Source of the DNA: Tetramitus jugosus
Lineage: Eukaryota; Heterolobosea; Eutetramitea; Acrasida; Vahlkampfiidae
Length of the DNA: 64,000 nt
Reading direction: 5' to 3'
Assembly: GCA_937625935.1 (NCBI GenBank)
Contig: OW569391.1
Location: forward strand, 62,001 to 126,000
The notes beneath the pieces are model-generated. The model was not told the origin of the DNA. It saw only the letters and a program-made list of their open reading frames with translations, and did no database searches. Below, in pieces: positions 45,704 through 56,284 of this stretch. Position 1 is the stretch's first letter. Each line of letters begins with the position of its first letter. The position numbers and the translations under genes were made by a program.

Positions 45704-47509
45704 ATGATGATAACAACAACAACAACCGAAACAGTTGCTTCTGGTCCGACAATAACAAGTCAACTGGTTCAGCAGCATCAACAAGATGGCAACCAACAAC
45801 AACAACATACCACTCACCTGTCCCCAGTCAAAAATCATAATCATAATAGTCATAGTAGTCATAGTAGTTATCAACAAGTATTGGAACAAATCAAACAATT
45901 GGAACGTGCCATATCCAATGTTCAACAATCATCATCATCACACAACAACCACAACTGTGATGATGATCACATTCAAATGCAAAAATCATTGAGTAGACTA
46001 TTGAATCAACTGCAACAAAAGTCAATGGACAACAATAATAATAATAATAATAACAACAACAACAACAATACGGCCGTAACAACAGCATTCATGGACTATT
46101 CATCTCTCTCATGCAGCAGTATATTTGATGATGATGATGATGATGTTAGTAGTAGTAATAGTAGTAATAGTAGTCACAGCAGTAGTAGTAGTACAATAGA
46201 AACCATATCGACATCAAGTGACACTTCTACCAACAACAACAACAACAATTCAATGCTCCTGTCCATGTCAACCATTGTTGCCATGCATCATCATCATCAG
46301 AATGAACAACAACTAGAACCCTACAACAATGATAACAACAACAATGATAACAATCATGACATGTTATGGTTTGACATGAATGATATTAAACAATTTTTTG
46401 ATCAATTGAAACATGATTTGGATGAGAAGAATAATCAGATAACAACAATAGCAACAACAACAACAAGTGTAGAATGGGAACAACAACAACAACAACAAGA
46501 AGAAGAATTGTGGAAGAATAGCATCAATGATTTTCATTATTCCCTATTTGAACAGTGCTTGAAATCCAATCAACAGACACTACACAACAACAACAACAGC
46601 AACAACAACAAGAATAGTAGTAATAGTAGTAATAATCAACAAGTGTCTATTCAAGTGTGGATCGATGGATTGTTCAGTGTGTTACATCGCATCAAGTCTA
46701 TTCTATCAGACACTGTTCATTCCATGATTGAATCATCTCAACAATTGATTCATCACTACTTGTTGCCAATGACTACTGTTGGTTGTCATCATCATCATCA
46801 TTATGAGAATGAATACAATAATGATGATGATGATGAAAACAAATCCATGTTGTCCTCTCTCTTGTTACAATCCAAGAAACAACAACAATTATTTCACAAG
46901 AACAATAGTAATAGTAATAGTAATAGTAATCGTAAGAGTAGTATGATGAGTAGAAATCTGAAGAAACAACCAGAACAACAACAACAACAACAACAGACAA
47001 TCATAAATGATCAAAAGAGTCAATGTTATCTCGATATGAAGAAACGTGAACAAATAGACAGTGTACTAGAGGATGCACTGTGTGAATTGGATGAGTACAT
47101 GAGCAGAGAGTTGAGAATAGATGATCATGACTTTTCATGGACTGGTGTCAATTACTCACTCATCATGAATAACACAACAACTGCTGATGAAACGTCTTCG
47201 AATATGCCAACATCAACTCCCACATTTGTAAATAATAACAGAAATCATCATGATGATGAGAATGGTGGTGGTGGTGGTGTTGGTGGTGGCGCAACAGATA
47301 TCATTGCTTCTCGTCGTCGCTCAACCTACGTGGATGAATTTGATGAGGAAGATGATTCAACACAACGGAAAGGCTTCTTCTCATCTCTGTTCCACAACAT
47401 TGTAGGTGGTTTCAGTGAGGCAAGCATGGTGGGAGACAGCGTATCAACCACTAGCGAGTTTATGCTGCGCTCCAAAGACAGCTACATGCTCAATACTTTT
47501 TATTTGTAA
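45704..47509 (+). CDS. Gln/Asn/Ser/His-rich low-complexity protein
   Basis: The 601-residue protein is dominated by homopolymer runs: Asn (about residues 111-123), Ser/Asn, Asp (about 140-150), Gln, and His. Only a few segments look folded: IKQFFDQLKHDLDEKNNQ, IQVWIDGLFSVLHRIKSILS with HSMIESSQQLIHHYLLP (about 322-355), and YVDEFDEEDD and FFSSLFHNIVGGFSEASM near the C-terminus. I do not recognise a family. The single open frame through long repeats, start ATG after an A/C-rich leader and a long intact frame support a real gene. Prion-like composition suggests RNA-granule or transcription association, but this is guesswork. Confidence 0.6.
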   Translation: MMITTTTTETVASGPTITSQLVQQHQQDGNQQQQHTTHLSPVKNHNHNSHSSHSSYQQVLEQIKQLERAISNVQQSSSSHNNHNCDDDHIQMQKSLSRLLNQLQQKSMDNNNNNNNNNNNNNTAVTTAFMDYSSLSCSSIFDDDDDDVSSSNSSNSSHSSSSSTIETISTSSDTSTNNNNNNSMLLSMSTIVAMHHHHQNEQQLEPYNNDNNNNDNNHDMLWFDMNDIKQFFDQLKHDLDEKNNQITTIATTTTSVEWEQQQQQQEEELWKNSINDFHYSLFEQCLKSNQQTLHNNNNSNNNKNSSNSSNNQQVSIQVWIDGLFSVLHRIKSILSDTVHSMIESSQQLIHHYLLPMTTVGCHHHHHYENEYNNDDDDENKSMLSSLLLQSKKQQQLFHKNNSNSNSNSNRKSSMMSRNLKKQPEQQQQQQQTIINDQKSQCYLDMKKREQIDSVLEDALCELDEYMSRELRIDDHDFSWTGVNYSLIMNNTTTADETSSNMPTSTPTFVNNNRNHHDDENGGGGGVGGGATDIIASRRRSTYVDEFDEEDDSTQRKGFFSSLFHNIVGGFSEASMVGDSVSTTSEFMLRSKDSYMLNTFYL

Positions 47510-47809
47510 GTAACGCACACAAATTTTGTAACATACCCCTGTAATTAAAAAATGAACAACTGGAACAACAACCTGGTTTTTCTCTTCAGAAATTTACTTT
47601 TGAAGTTCGTGCTGCCACCTTCGTTGAGATGGGTGACGACAAGAAAGAGGCTATTGTGACGAGTTTTCGGTAACAACCGAGGGTTCTGACCTGCTACCGC
47701 CTCCCCCCGTAATTTTTTTCCCAACTTCTTCAAACTAAGCATGGGGCAGTTAGAAATCTACAGGTAGACAAAGAACAAAACATTCCGAAATAAATGAAAA
47801 GAAGAAGGT
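47510..47809. other. Intergenic region before CRN/RHS-type gene
   Basis: Exactly 300 bases with a GC-richer central part (CTACCGCCTCCCCCCG near 47695). No gene or element recognised. Confidence 0.3.
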
Positions 47810-50173
47810 ATGGATTTTTGTTCTGGGTGTAACTGTTACGAGATGTTTTTAACTATTAACTTCCATAGAGTATTCGATGAATCCATTCTGCCATCTGCGA
47901 AATGGACACTTGACTCCCTTGTGAGTGATGTTGTTCGCGAGGAGTACATCAAAAAGAACAAGGAACGGTTTATTGAGCAGAATTTGACCCTTTTGGAGCA
48001 GAATGAGATTGAAACATTGCGTGATTGGAGTGAGGTGTCTAAGGATCATAAGTTTCGATTTTCGTTGATGTTGGTGATGTTGCTCGATGAAACATGCCTT
48101 GCACTTAATGTACAACATAAACTAGATACTCCTATTGGTTTCCCCGAGGAACTTAAAAGGTTGCTGAATGGGCAAGATGGGAAACAAAAAGCATTAAAGT
48201 TTTTGATACGGAGTGAGTTTCCTGAAGAGGAACAATTCTTGGAGCGACTAAAGCAACTCCGAGAGAAATTCTTTGCAACTCATTTTCCAACTTTCTCCCA
48301 GCGCGAAGCTTACAAAGGAGAACTAGTATCGTTTGCCAAAGGCGCTCTCAAAACATTCCAAAATAATCAAGAGAAGGAGTTGACGAAGCAAGATGGCCTA
48401 GTTGGATGTTTAATGGGCGGTAGTGGTAGTGGGAAAAGTAGGGCTGCTAGAGAAGCCATCAACATCATCTCTGAACAAATTCCAGAGCTAGATTGCTTCG
48501 TTTTCTACTGGGATTTTGCCAATGGATTGCGCCTGTCAGATCTTGATATGACCGAAACTAGTTTTACAGATGCTAGATCCGTTTTTGGTTATCGTATCTT
48601 TATGAGGGCCATTGGTAAAAATCAACTCAAATGGGATGGAAACTTGCTGTACAGGAGTAAGATATTTGATATTGACCTTGTTATGAGTGTTTTGGCAAGT
48701 TACTTGAACCAAATAGTGACACCAAACAAGACAGCAGCCTTACTTGTTGTTGCAGATGAGTATCAAGTGTTGTATCAACGCAGTCCTTCTGGATGGAAAG
48801 AACCGCTCTACTCATTACTCCAATATTCAATGAATACTGTGGGTCCAAATATCGGCCTACAAAGAGACAAGATCTGTGTTTTACCCATTGTAGTTGGAAC
48901 ACTTCCGAAGGACATGACTCAATTTCAAACGACAGAGTATAAGGCTCTTCATTTTTCTCTTGAGGTGTTTCATTTAGAGACAATATTGGAGTTGGTGAAA
49001 ACCCATCTGACCGATGAACAGTACAATAAGGTTACGAGCACCAATCAATGGAAGTTGTTTTGGCATGAATCAGGTCTTGTGCCAAGGATGCTCCAGTATG
49101 CAGTTGAGGCAGTGAAGGAAACCTTTCATTCTACAGATGCTCGAATTGAAGAAGAGTTTATTGACAAGATGCAGTCTCGTTTGACAGAGGATTTGAATCA
49201 AAAGAAACCATTTCCTTTTGAATCTGCTGATTTAAATGTGAGGACACTTAAGGAATTGATATTTTCTGGTGTTCCCTTGCACATCCTGTCAGAGGATTCT
49301 CCACCTCAACGCACAAAGACTGGTGCTATTCAAAGATACCATTGGTTTAGAAAAACAAAATTCAGTGGAGACATTTATCAGACAAGAAATGGGAGAGTCC
49401 TTCTTCCACGTCATCACTTGAGACAACTTTTAAGGGAATTACGCTGCAATGAACTTCTCGATTATTTACCTCGACTTGAAAACCATTTTACTTGGAGAAG
49501 TCTCAAGATATTGGATATTGAAGCGTTACGAGCGAGGTTGAACCTCTATTGCAGAGAGAAGTACGAGTCAATTCCATTGGAATGGATTTTTCCTGGAGCA
49601 ACCATCTGTGAGAGTCTGAGAAATATCCAGCTCATACTTCCTCAACTTCCACACCATGGTACCAATGATTTTATCATGCTGAAGGGAGACATTAAGAAAT
49701 TTCTTTATCCACTTATGGAGGGTAAGAAGCGTGTGGGAACTCATTGCGACACTACACTCGTGAGCAATGACAGAGAAGAAGTAAAACAGAATATTGTTTG
49801 GTGCTATGAAGGCACAGAGTTGATTGATGCACGATGGACTACGACTCAAAATGATACTGATAGGACGAAAGTGATGATTGTAATTCAATACAAATACACA
49901 AGAAAAGAGAAGATAAGTGACATTGAAGCTGAAGATTGGGGAAAGCAAGTGATTGAAGAAGTATCGCCACACTACAAAGACTACTTGATCATTCCAGTGC
50001 TCATCACCAATAGCATAGCTTCAAAGGAGAAAAGGCCAAACTCACGCACCAACAGCACACCATTTGTGCTCTTAACAAGAGACACAGCTGCCCAATACTT
50101 CTCACCGAACATTCTTCCTTTTTACTTGTTGGTGGAAGAAACTCATGACCAAGAGATTAAGCATGGAATATAA
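47810..50173 (+). CDS. CRN/RHS-type P-loop NTPase fused to PD-(D/E)xK nuclease-like domain
   Basis: The 787-residue protein has the two-part design of the Crinkler/RHS (retrotransposon hot spot) superfamily. The NTPase part has Walker A GGSGSGKS (about 203-210), a Walker B-like LLVVADEYQVLY (about 307-318) and a sensor-like ILPIVVGTLPKD segment. The C-terminal part has YEGTELIDARW (E670, D673) and then VIQYKY (Q693, K695), a restriction-endonuclease-fold signature, followed by DYLIIPVLITN and NILPFYLL. These proteins are widespread, often secreted or nuclear effectors or chromatin-linked proteins, and many families expand next to retrotransposons. No signal peptide is seen here. Two decayed copies (34.4-35.15 kb and about 45.0-45.3 kb) lie in the same window. 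Molecular target is unknown. Confidence 0.72.
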   Translation: MDFCSGCNCYEMFLTINFHRVFDESILPSAKWTLDSLVSDVVREEYIKKNKERFIEQNLTLLEQNEIETLRDWSEVSKDHKFRFSLMLVMLLDETCLALNVQHKLDTPIGFPEELKRLLNGQDGKQKALKFLIRSEFPEEEQFLERLKQLREKFFATHFPTFSQREAYKGELVSFAKGALKTFQNNQEKELTKQDGLVGCLMGGSGSGKSRAAREAINIISEQIPELDCFVFYWDFANGLRLSDLDMTETSFTDARSVFGYRIFMRAIGKNQLKWDGNLLYRSKIFDIDLVMSVLASYLNQIVTPNKTAALLVVADEYQVLYQRSPSGWKEPLYSLLQYSMNTVGPNIGLQRDKICVLPIVVGTLPKDMTQFQTTEYKALHFSLEVFHLETILELVKTHLTDEQYNKVTSTNQWKLFWHESGLVPRMLQYAVEAVKETFHSTDARIEEEFIDKMQSRLTEDLNQKKPFPFESADLNVRTLKELIFSGVPLHILSEDSPPQRTKTGAIQRYHWFRKTKFSGDIYQTRNGRVLLPRHHLRQLLRELRCNELLDYLPRLENHFTWRSLKILDIEALRARLNLYCREKYESIPLEWIFPGATICESLRNIQLILPQLPHHGTNDFIMLKGDIKKFLYPLMEGKKRVGTHCDTTLVSNDREEVKQNIVWCYEGTELIDARWTTTQNDTDRTKVMIVIQYKYTRKEKISDIEAEDWGKQVIEEVSPHYKDYLIIPVLITNSIASKEKRPNSRTNSTPFVLLTRDTAAQYFSPNILPFYLLVEETHDQEIKHGI

Positions 50174-50347
50174 CAACCATCATCAGAATCATAGCATGAG
50201 TCATGGCATCTCATTGTTGCTGATGATCACCATCATCAACGCTTTATCAACACCACCACCAGTGTACTACTATCCTATCAATCTTTGATGTCCAGCGCAT
50301 TGAGTGGAAAATGATGAATTACTTTTTATATAAAACTTTGAAAGATT

Positions 50348-53300
50348 TTATTCTGGTTGTTGAGAGTGTCTTGAAGATTTAGTACCATTGAAGCACGAGT
50401 GGAAGGCATAGTGATCCCGATTGAGAGCAGCCTGTATCAACGCATTATTTCTCTCCTGTTCGACAGAAATTTTGTCATATTCTGCAGCCAACAGCTCCTC
50501 ATGCTCCTGCATCACATCAGCATCAACAATCCGTTGGGCTAGCATGTTCTGTTGTTCGTTCAACATGTTGATCATGTCTTCAATCTTCTTTCTAAACTTC
50601 TTTACACTCGTCTCCAGTTCCATAATGGTCTTATTGGTTTGTTCTCTCTTTGCCTTGACAGTCTTGAGTGTGTTGTTCGCCATTGGCACAGCATGCTTCA
50701 AGTCTAGATATGAGTTACAAATATTGAGCCATTCGTTCTCTGATGTTACACCAACGTCATTGTACCGGTTGTTGAACACTTGATGTTTCCTAGTTTGTTC
50801 AATCGTGGTTGCAATCTGATCTCTGAGTTGCATTTGATCTTGATTGGTGCTCATGACAGAGGCACCGTGCGATGGTATCCTGATACCGAGAGAACTCGTT
50901 GTGGAATAGATGGTAATTTGAATGGCTTCACCCTTGAAAATACCATTGAGTACGATGGGAGGAGCAGGTGGTACGGCATCATCCAATGAGTGCTGTTGTT
51001 GATGTTGTTGCTGCAACTCACTTGAACCATTGTCACTACCACCACTACTGTTCAACTTGGAAAACAAGAGATAGACAAGGTAGACACCATCGTCCTCACT
51101 TGAAAATCTTTGATCGGGAGCAGTGGCTGGGTCATCCACCAAGATTACCAAATCGCTAAACAAGAAAATCTTGAACAATTGTTTCTGTCGCATCATATTG
51201 AGCTTATTTCTGGCAGTGGAGAACAACTCGAGTGGTGAAGGAATAATGGGTGATATGATACTACCACTGCTCGTTATCTCAATATTATATGACGAAGATG
51301 ATTGCTTGTGTTGTTGCTGTTGCTGCTGTGAATGAGCATCCAATGAGGAACTAATCTCCGAGATTTCAATCTTTGCGTTCACAGTTCCAGCAAACACACA
51401 TCTCCTGTGAGGCAACAAGATGCCAGAGTGCAATCGATGCTGAATTTGTAGCAACTCCTTGGAATGATCATTCTGTCTCTTGTGCTCATTGATAAAGGTG
51501 GCAGTCTGCAAAATAGTGCTCAACCCCTTGTCAATGTTGGCATAGTCGACATGATCCACTGGTGTCCTGTTCTTCAAATCCTCCAATAGCATACGAATAC
51601 GGGGTATGCGCTGAATAGGTTGAATCAGGTAGGCAGGCAACGGCAGTCCGCCATGTTCTGGATTAGAGACCTTGTCCACAAATTGACTAAACTTTCGATT
51701 CTTGGAGATGAGTCGTTCGTAGAGATCATTGGCCGCATCAAAATTGTTCACATATTCAGTGTACATTTTCAAAAAGGGTGCAAATCGAACAAACAACTTG
51801 CCCATTTGAGGCACTGGTGCATCACCTGCCTTCAATTGACTCAGATCCAATCGAGCGATATAATCGTACTCCAACTTTTTCAACTCTTGTTTCATGAACG
51901 ACAACAACTCTACATGCACGTTCAACACTTGTTCAATACTGCCAAACAGTACGTTGACCTCCTCAGTCTTGATCAACTTTTTCTCCACAATCGGCAGCAG
52001 AAATCGTTCACGCACTGTTTGCAAGCTCTGAACATAGGTGCTCTCTGTCGAGTACAACTCTGCAACAATGTTCTTTCTCAGTCTAGCACTCTTCAATGAT
52101 TCATCTCTCTGTATGAAATGACTGAGTCGATTTCGTCTCAATCGATTCAATGCACACACTTGCAACTGTTGAATGAATCGCGTGTTCTCACCATAGATTT
52201 GTTCAAATTCCTGAGGTGTGAGCTTCACCACGACTGCTGCTGCTGCACCATCTCTATTCTCATTATCATGAGCTTCATTGTCACTCGTATGATGATGATG
52301 ATGATGACCATAATCAATGACTTCAAAATCATGATCCACAAAATGAGAGGAAGAGGACAATGATGACGATGAATCATTCAAGTGATGATGATGATGATGA
52401 TGATGAGTAGAAGTGTCATTCTCACTCCAATCATCACCGAGATGAATAATGGGTTGCGTCACAGATCGAGTTCTCTTATTGAATGAATCAGATCGACTTG
52501 TTGTTGTTGTTGTTGTTGTAGTGGATGGATGAGGTGAAACTGGTGTCGTAGGTTGTTGTTGTTGTTGTTGAGACAAGAGTGAATTGGAACGACCAGTTCT
52601 GTTGAGAAGAGTAGACGATAACATTTCACTCAACGATAGTACCTTACCATTGCTAGTGGTAGTAGCAGAGTTGGTGGTACTAGTAGTAGTAGTTGTATTA
52701 TTGTTATTGTTATGGTTATTGTTGTTATTATAGTTATTGGATGGTACCATGTTGGGAGGTACGGGTGTATAGGATTGTTGAGATTGAACAAATGAAGAGA
52801 TGGGTGATGAGGTGAGTGGTGATGGTACGGGAGGTGATGATGATGATGATGATGATGATGATGGTACATTACTATTGTTGTTATTGTTATTGACCAATTT
52901 GTTGAAAAAGACTTTGGAATAGTGACGAACACTTCCACTATTATTGTTATTTGTGTTATTTGTGTTGTTGGTATTATTGGTGTTATTAGTTGTATTGTTG
53001 AATGGTAGTACATTGGATTCTTGATTGGTGGGTGATGATGATGTTGAGTTGGGATAGGGTGATGCATTATTGTTATTACTGTGGTTGTTGTTATTATGAG
53101 TGTTCACTGGTGAAGAGGAATCAACTGTAATGTGAATCGATGATGAATCATTGGTGGTGTTGTTGTTGGGCATGTTCTTCTTCTTGAGAGCATTGGCAAT
53201 TCGACTCAATTTATCGCTTGTGTCTCTCGGTGATGCCAACACACCATTATTACCACTACTACTATTAGTACTAGTATTACCAGTACCACTAGTGCTATTA

Positions 53301-54316
53301 GTACTACTAGTATTACTATTGTTCAATTGTTGAGAAAATTGTTGTTCCAATAATAATCTACGTGCTTCAATAGAATTGGTCTTGTTTGTTGTTGATGATG
53401 ATGATGATGGCTGTGTGCTCGATGTAGGAGTTGAAGAAGAAGCAGCCAAAGTTGTTGTTGTTGTTGTTGGACTACTACCACCACCATTCAATACTGCTGC
53501 ATAGGCATTTTGTTGCTGTTGCTGTGCATTGATTTCAATAAACGATTTTCGTAGTTGAGCTACTTTTCCACTCTGAATACCCTTCAACTCTTCTCCACTG
53601 CTCGTTGTTCTATAGTGTCCCCCTCTCTTGTTGTTGGTAGTACTACTATTATTGTTACTATTATCATTATTACTACTACTACTACTACTATTGTTGTTGT
53701 TGGTGGTGGAGTTGTTGTTCTTGATGGGTGAAGCAGATGATGTACTAGTAGTAGTAGTAGTAGATGCAGTTGTAGTAGTAGTGAATGTAGGTGATGCGTG
53801 CTGTTTGAGATTGTTCGCACTGCCCAACTTTCTAGGCTCACTCGATGGTGATGGAGATGATGATTGAGTACTTTCACTACTACTATTACTCTTATTATTA
53901 TTGCCACTACTACCACTACCACTACTACTGTTACTATTATTATTGTTATTGTTATTAGCAACTGATCGATGAGGTCTGTTGGGTGGTAGTGGTGGAGGTA
54001 CACGAGTCGGTTGCTTGACAATCATTTCCTTGATGTAATCACGTGGAATGTATCCAATGTGGGCACATGATGTTTTTTTGACATGTTCCACCAGTACCCA
54101 TTCATCATCGGATACGTCGTCCTTGATCATGACAATCTCACCTACTGATGCATCAATTTCATTCTGAGAAGATGATTCATAGTCGTACAATACAGTTGCA
54201 TATCTCTTGGTTGTTGTTGTTGTTGTTGTTGAATTGGTGTTGTTTGTATTGATATTGTTGGTATTCTTAATGTTCTTGTTGGTGTTGTTGTTATTCTTGA
54301 GATTATTATTGCTCAT
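50348..54316 (-). CDS. SH3-RhoGEF (DH)-PH protein with long Asn/Ser-rich linker
   Basis: The protein is 1322 residues from ATG 54316 (the frame's TTG at 54322 was rejected). An Asn/Thr-rich start is followed by an SH3 domain at about 38-98 (RYATVLYDYESSSQNEIDA, DDEWVLVEH, GYIPRDYIKEM). About 600 residues of Asn/Ser/Thr/Gln/His runs follow. The DH (RhoGEF) domain is at about 740-945: NIVAELYSTESTYVQSLQTV, LPAYLIQPIQRIPRIRMLL. A PH domain with inserts is at about 945-1130. A coiled coil ends the protein. DH-PH proteins exchange GDP for GTP on Rho/Rac GTPases and drive actin remodelling, which fits an amoeboid cell. The SH3 domain may target it to proline-rich partners. Confidence 0.88.
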   Translation of the reverse strand: MSNNNLKNNNNTNKNIKNTNNINTNNTNSTTTTTTTKRYATVLYDYESSSQNEIDASVGEIVMIKDDVSDDEWVLVEHVKKTSCAHIGYIPRDYIKEMIVKQPTRVPPPLPPNRPHRSVANNNNNNNSNSSSGSGSSGNNNKSNSSSESTQSSSPSPSSEPRKLGSANNLKQHASPTFTTTTTASTTTTTSTSSASPIKNNNSTTNNNNSSSSSSNNDNSNNNSSTTNNKRGGHYRTTSSGEELKGIQSGKVAQLRKSFIEINAQQQQQNAYAAVLNGGGSSPTTTTTTLAASSSTPTSSTQPSSSSSTTNKTNSIEARRLLLEQQFSQQLNNSNTSSTNSTSGTGNTSTNSSSGNNGVLASPRDTSDKLSRIANALKKKNMPNNNTTNDSSSIHITVDSSSPVNTHNNNNHSNNNNASPYPNSTSSSPTNQESNVLPFNNTTNNTNNTNNTNNTNNNNSGSVRHYSKVFFNKLVNNNNNNSNVPSSSSSSSSSPPVPSPLTSSPISSFVQSQQSYTPVPPNMVPSNNYNNNNNHNNNNNTTTTTSTTNSATTTSNGKVLSLSEMLSSTLLNRTGRSNSLLSQQQQQQPTTPVSPHPSTTTTTTTTSRSDSFNKRTRSVTQPIIHLGDDWSENDTSTHHHHHHHHLNDSSSSLSSSSHFVDHDFEVIDYGHHHHHHTSDNEAHDNENRDGAAAAVVVKLTPQEFEQIYGENTRFIQQLQVCALNRLRRNRLSHFIQRDESLKSARLRKNIVAELYSTESTYVQSLQTVRERFLLPIVEKKLIKTEEVNVLFGSIEQVLNVHVELLSFMKQELKKLEYDYIARLDLSQLKAGDAPVPQMGKLFVRFAPFLKMYTEYVNNFDAANDLYERLISKNRKFSQFVDKVSNPEHGGLPLPAYLIQPIQRIPRIRMLLEDLKNRTPVDHVDYANIDKGLSTILQTATFINEHKRQNDHSKELLQIQHRLHSGILLPHRRCVFAGTVNAKIEISEISSSLDAHSQQQQQQHKQSSSSYNIEITSSGSIISPIIPSPLELFSTARNKLNMMRQKQLFKIFLFSDLVILVDDPATAPDQRFSSEDDGVYLVYLLFSKLNSSGGSDNGSSELQQQHQQQHSLDDAVPPAPPIVLNGIFKGEAIQITIYSTTSSLGIRIPSHGASVMSTNQDQMQLRDQIATTIEQTRKHQVFNNRYNDVGVTSENEWLNICNSYLDLKHAVPMANNTLKTVKAKREQTNKTIMELETSVKKFRKKIEDMINMLNEQQNMLAQRIVDADVMQEHEELLAAEYDKISVEQERNNALIQAALNRDHYAFHSCFNGTKSSRHSQQPE

Positions 54317-54796
54317 GGTCAACAGTATTCAAGATGTTGTTTGTTGAGTTTGGTGAGTGTGTTTTTTTGTGTTTTTGTATTTGAACAAGGGTCAAATGTT
54401 GTTTGTTGTTTGTTGTTCTTTTTGTTCACAAAAAAAAAATGGTATAACTCGCAACAATTGGATTGGGATGACCAACGACTGGAATTTTTGATTTTTTGTT
54501 GTTCGTGGTTGTGATGTTTGTGCTTGTTGTGTTTTGATAGAGAAACGCGTGTGGCGATTTCCTCTTGTGTTCGTCGTGGTAAATGTCTGTCGTAAGGGAT
54601 TTTGGGCTTCCGGAGTAAAAGACGAAACAAAAAAATACCTGACAGGCGATTGACGTTTCGCCTGCTTGTCCAGAAGAATACAAGAAACAATGGCCCAGGA
54701 TGGATATCGACACACACGGCAACCATATCTCAGATGGTGGTACACATCTAACAACTAACAGCTCACACACAAATAAAGATCTACATGTTTCTTCTT
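54317..54796. other. Region between RhoGEF and TSG101 genes (both minus strand)
   Basis: 480 bases separating two tandem minus-strand genes, so TSG101 3' UTR then RhoGEF promoter. Three overlapping minus-strand frames of 110-135 codons have no protein character. The poly-T/TGTT-rich stretch beside ATG 54316 is the complement of the A/C-rich leader seen before other genes. Confidence 0.4.
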
Positions 54797-56284
54797 TTAT
54801 AGCTTATAAGACAATTTCAACAAGAGAGCTCTCTTCATAAATTGCTCTCTGCCCAGTTGTCTCACCCGATTCAAATACGTATCACAGTCCATGTGAGTCT
54901 TCTTGTGCAGTGCCTCTCCCAACACCCACACCAAATCATCAATTGCATTGTCCTCTGCCAACAACTCCAATACTTGTCTACTGTGCATGTCTTCTGGTTC
55001 AATCATTCGATCAACGTCCATCTCCTTTTTTTCATGTGAATCAATCCATCGATTCAATGAACTCTCACGGTCCACGAATGCGTTGCGTTCTCTCATGATA
55101 TTGGGTGATTCGGCATCCAATTTCATCTCTTGTTCAGACAATTCTCTGGCTCTCATGGTCAATTTGGTGCACACTTGAGTGTCATTGTCAATCTTTTCTT
55201 GCAAGTCCTTGACAATTATTGAACAAGAGTCTCTCACTTTGTTAATCAATTGATTCTTTTCATTCGTATTGCTACTATTGAATTGATTAGGATTGGTGGT
55301 TGAAGTGGCTTGCATTGTGGCATAAGGGTCATAGGATGGTGGTTGTGTTGTTGTTGATGTTGTTGATGTTGTTGATGATGATGTTGGTGGTTGGTTGTAC
55401 ATGGAATAATTGTTCATCATGGAGGATGTCATGTTGAGTGTTGAGGCTGTAGTGGTGGGTAGTGTAGGAGTGGTGGCAGTAGTTGCTGGAGTAGGTGTTG
55501 TTGACGATGAAGAAGCAGTACCCGTGTTTGGTGTCTGTGGTTTCTGATAGACTGGTGGATCCTGGTTGAACAATTCTGACAAATCATTCAACAGTCCCAA
55601 TAGATTACATGAAACGGAATTCCACTGTAGTATACGTATACGTATGCGTATGCGTGTTAGGATAGGAGGATGGATCAATTGAATAGCGACAGTACATATT
55701 GTTCAATTCAATTGATTCATGATTGAAAAAAAAGAGACACTTGTCAACATATACATGACATTTCACAGAACAATCACACACACACACACAAATATATCTA
55801 TATAGATAACAACATACTCTGCTCAAATAAGGAGAATAACATCTACCCTGTGAATCAACATGTCTGTGCTTTGGTTTAATAATCATTGTTTCAGTTGGAC
55901 TGACAAATGAAATGGGTGCACTCTGAGGGTACGTCTCAGGGATCCAAAAACTCATTGGAATATTGTATTTGGTGCCTCGGAACATCATTGGTATCGTACC
56001 ATACAAGTTCAATAATTGTTTTTTTGTTCCATTGGTAAAGTCTAAAAAAATCATGAACATTCAGCAGCAAAAAAAACAACAACTTGTGTGTTAGAATGAG
56101 TACATCACAAAAATCGATTGTTACCCTATTGGATCATATACGTACTGATACTGCCCACTTTTGGATACAATGTCTGTAATTTGTTCATGGCTTCCAATAC
56201 GTCTGATCGTACTTTTGACTGATTTTTGTATGCCACCTGTTTGAGACAGTCATTCAATAGGTTCATATTCTGATTGCTCACCAT
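54797..56284 (-). CDS. TSG101: TSG101/Vps23, ESCRT-I subunit (three exons)
   Basis: Three exons join cleanly: 56146-56284, 55818-56041 and 54797-55624, giving 396 residues (human TSG101 is about 390). Exons 1-2 encode the UEV domain, a catalytically inactive ubiquitin-conjugating fold: NFTNGTKKQLLNLYGTIP, FRGTKYNIPMSFWIPETYP, FVSPTETMIIKP, HRHVDSQGRCYSPYLSRWN then LLGLLNDLSELFNQDPPVY. A Thr/Pro/Ser-rich linker, a coiled coil and the C-terminal steadiness box (LELLAEDNAIDDLVWVLGEAL, YLNRVRQLGREQFMKRALL) follow. The protein binds ubiquitin and PTAP-type motifs and starts multivesicular-body sorting at endosomes. Without splicing, the frames are broken, so the intron model is required. Confidence 0.9.
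55625..55817 (-). other. TSG101 intron 2 with CA/GT and TACG repeats
   Basis: This 193-base phase-0 intron (GTATGTTG ... TACTACAG) contains a (CA/GT) microsatellite of about eight units (about 55775-55790) and a repetitive TACGTATACGTATGCG stretch near its 3' end. Joining SPYLSR to WNSVS restores the UEV fold. Confidence 0.8.
55775..55790. repeat. (CA)8 dinucleotide repeat in TSG101 intron 2
   Basis: About eight CA units in the intron. Confidence 0.75.
56042..56145 (-). other. TSG101 intron 1
   Basis: This 104-base GT-AG intron (GTACGTAT ... TTTTTTAG), in phase 1, lies on the minus strand. The splice rebuilds the codon for Asn in SINFTNG, which fits the UEV domain. Confidence 0.8.

Noticed and set aside
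52300-52410. CAT/TGA triplet arrays as CRISPR or satellite repeat
   Set aside because: They are in-frame His/Asp codon runs within the RhoGEF coding sequence, without spacers.
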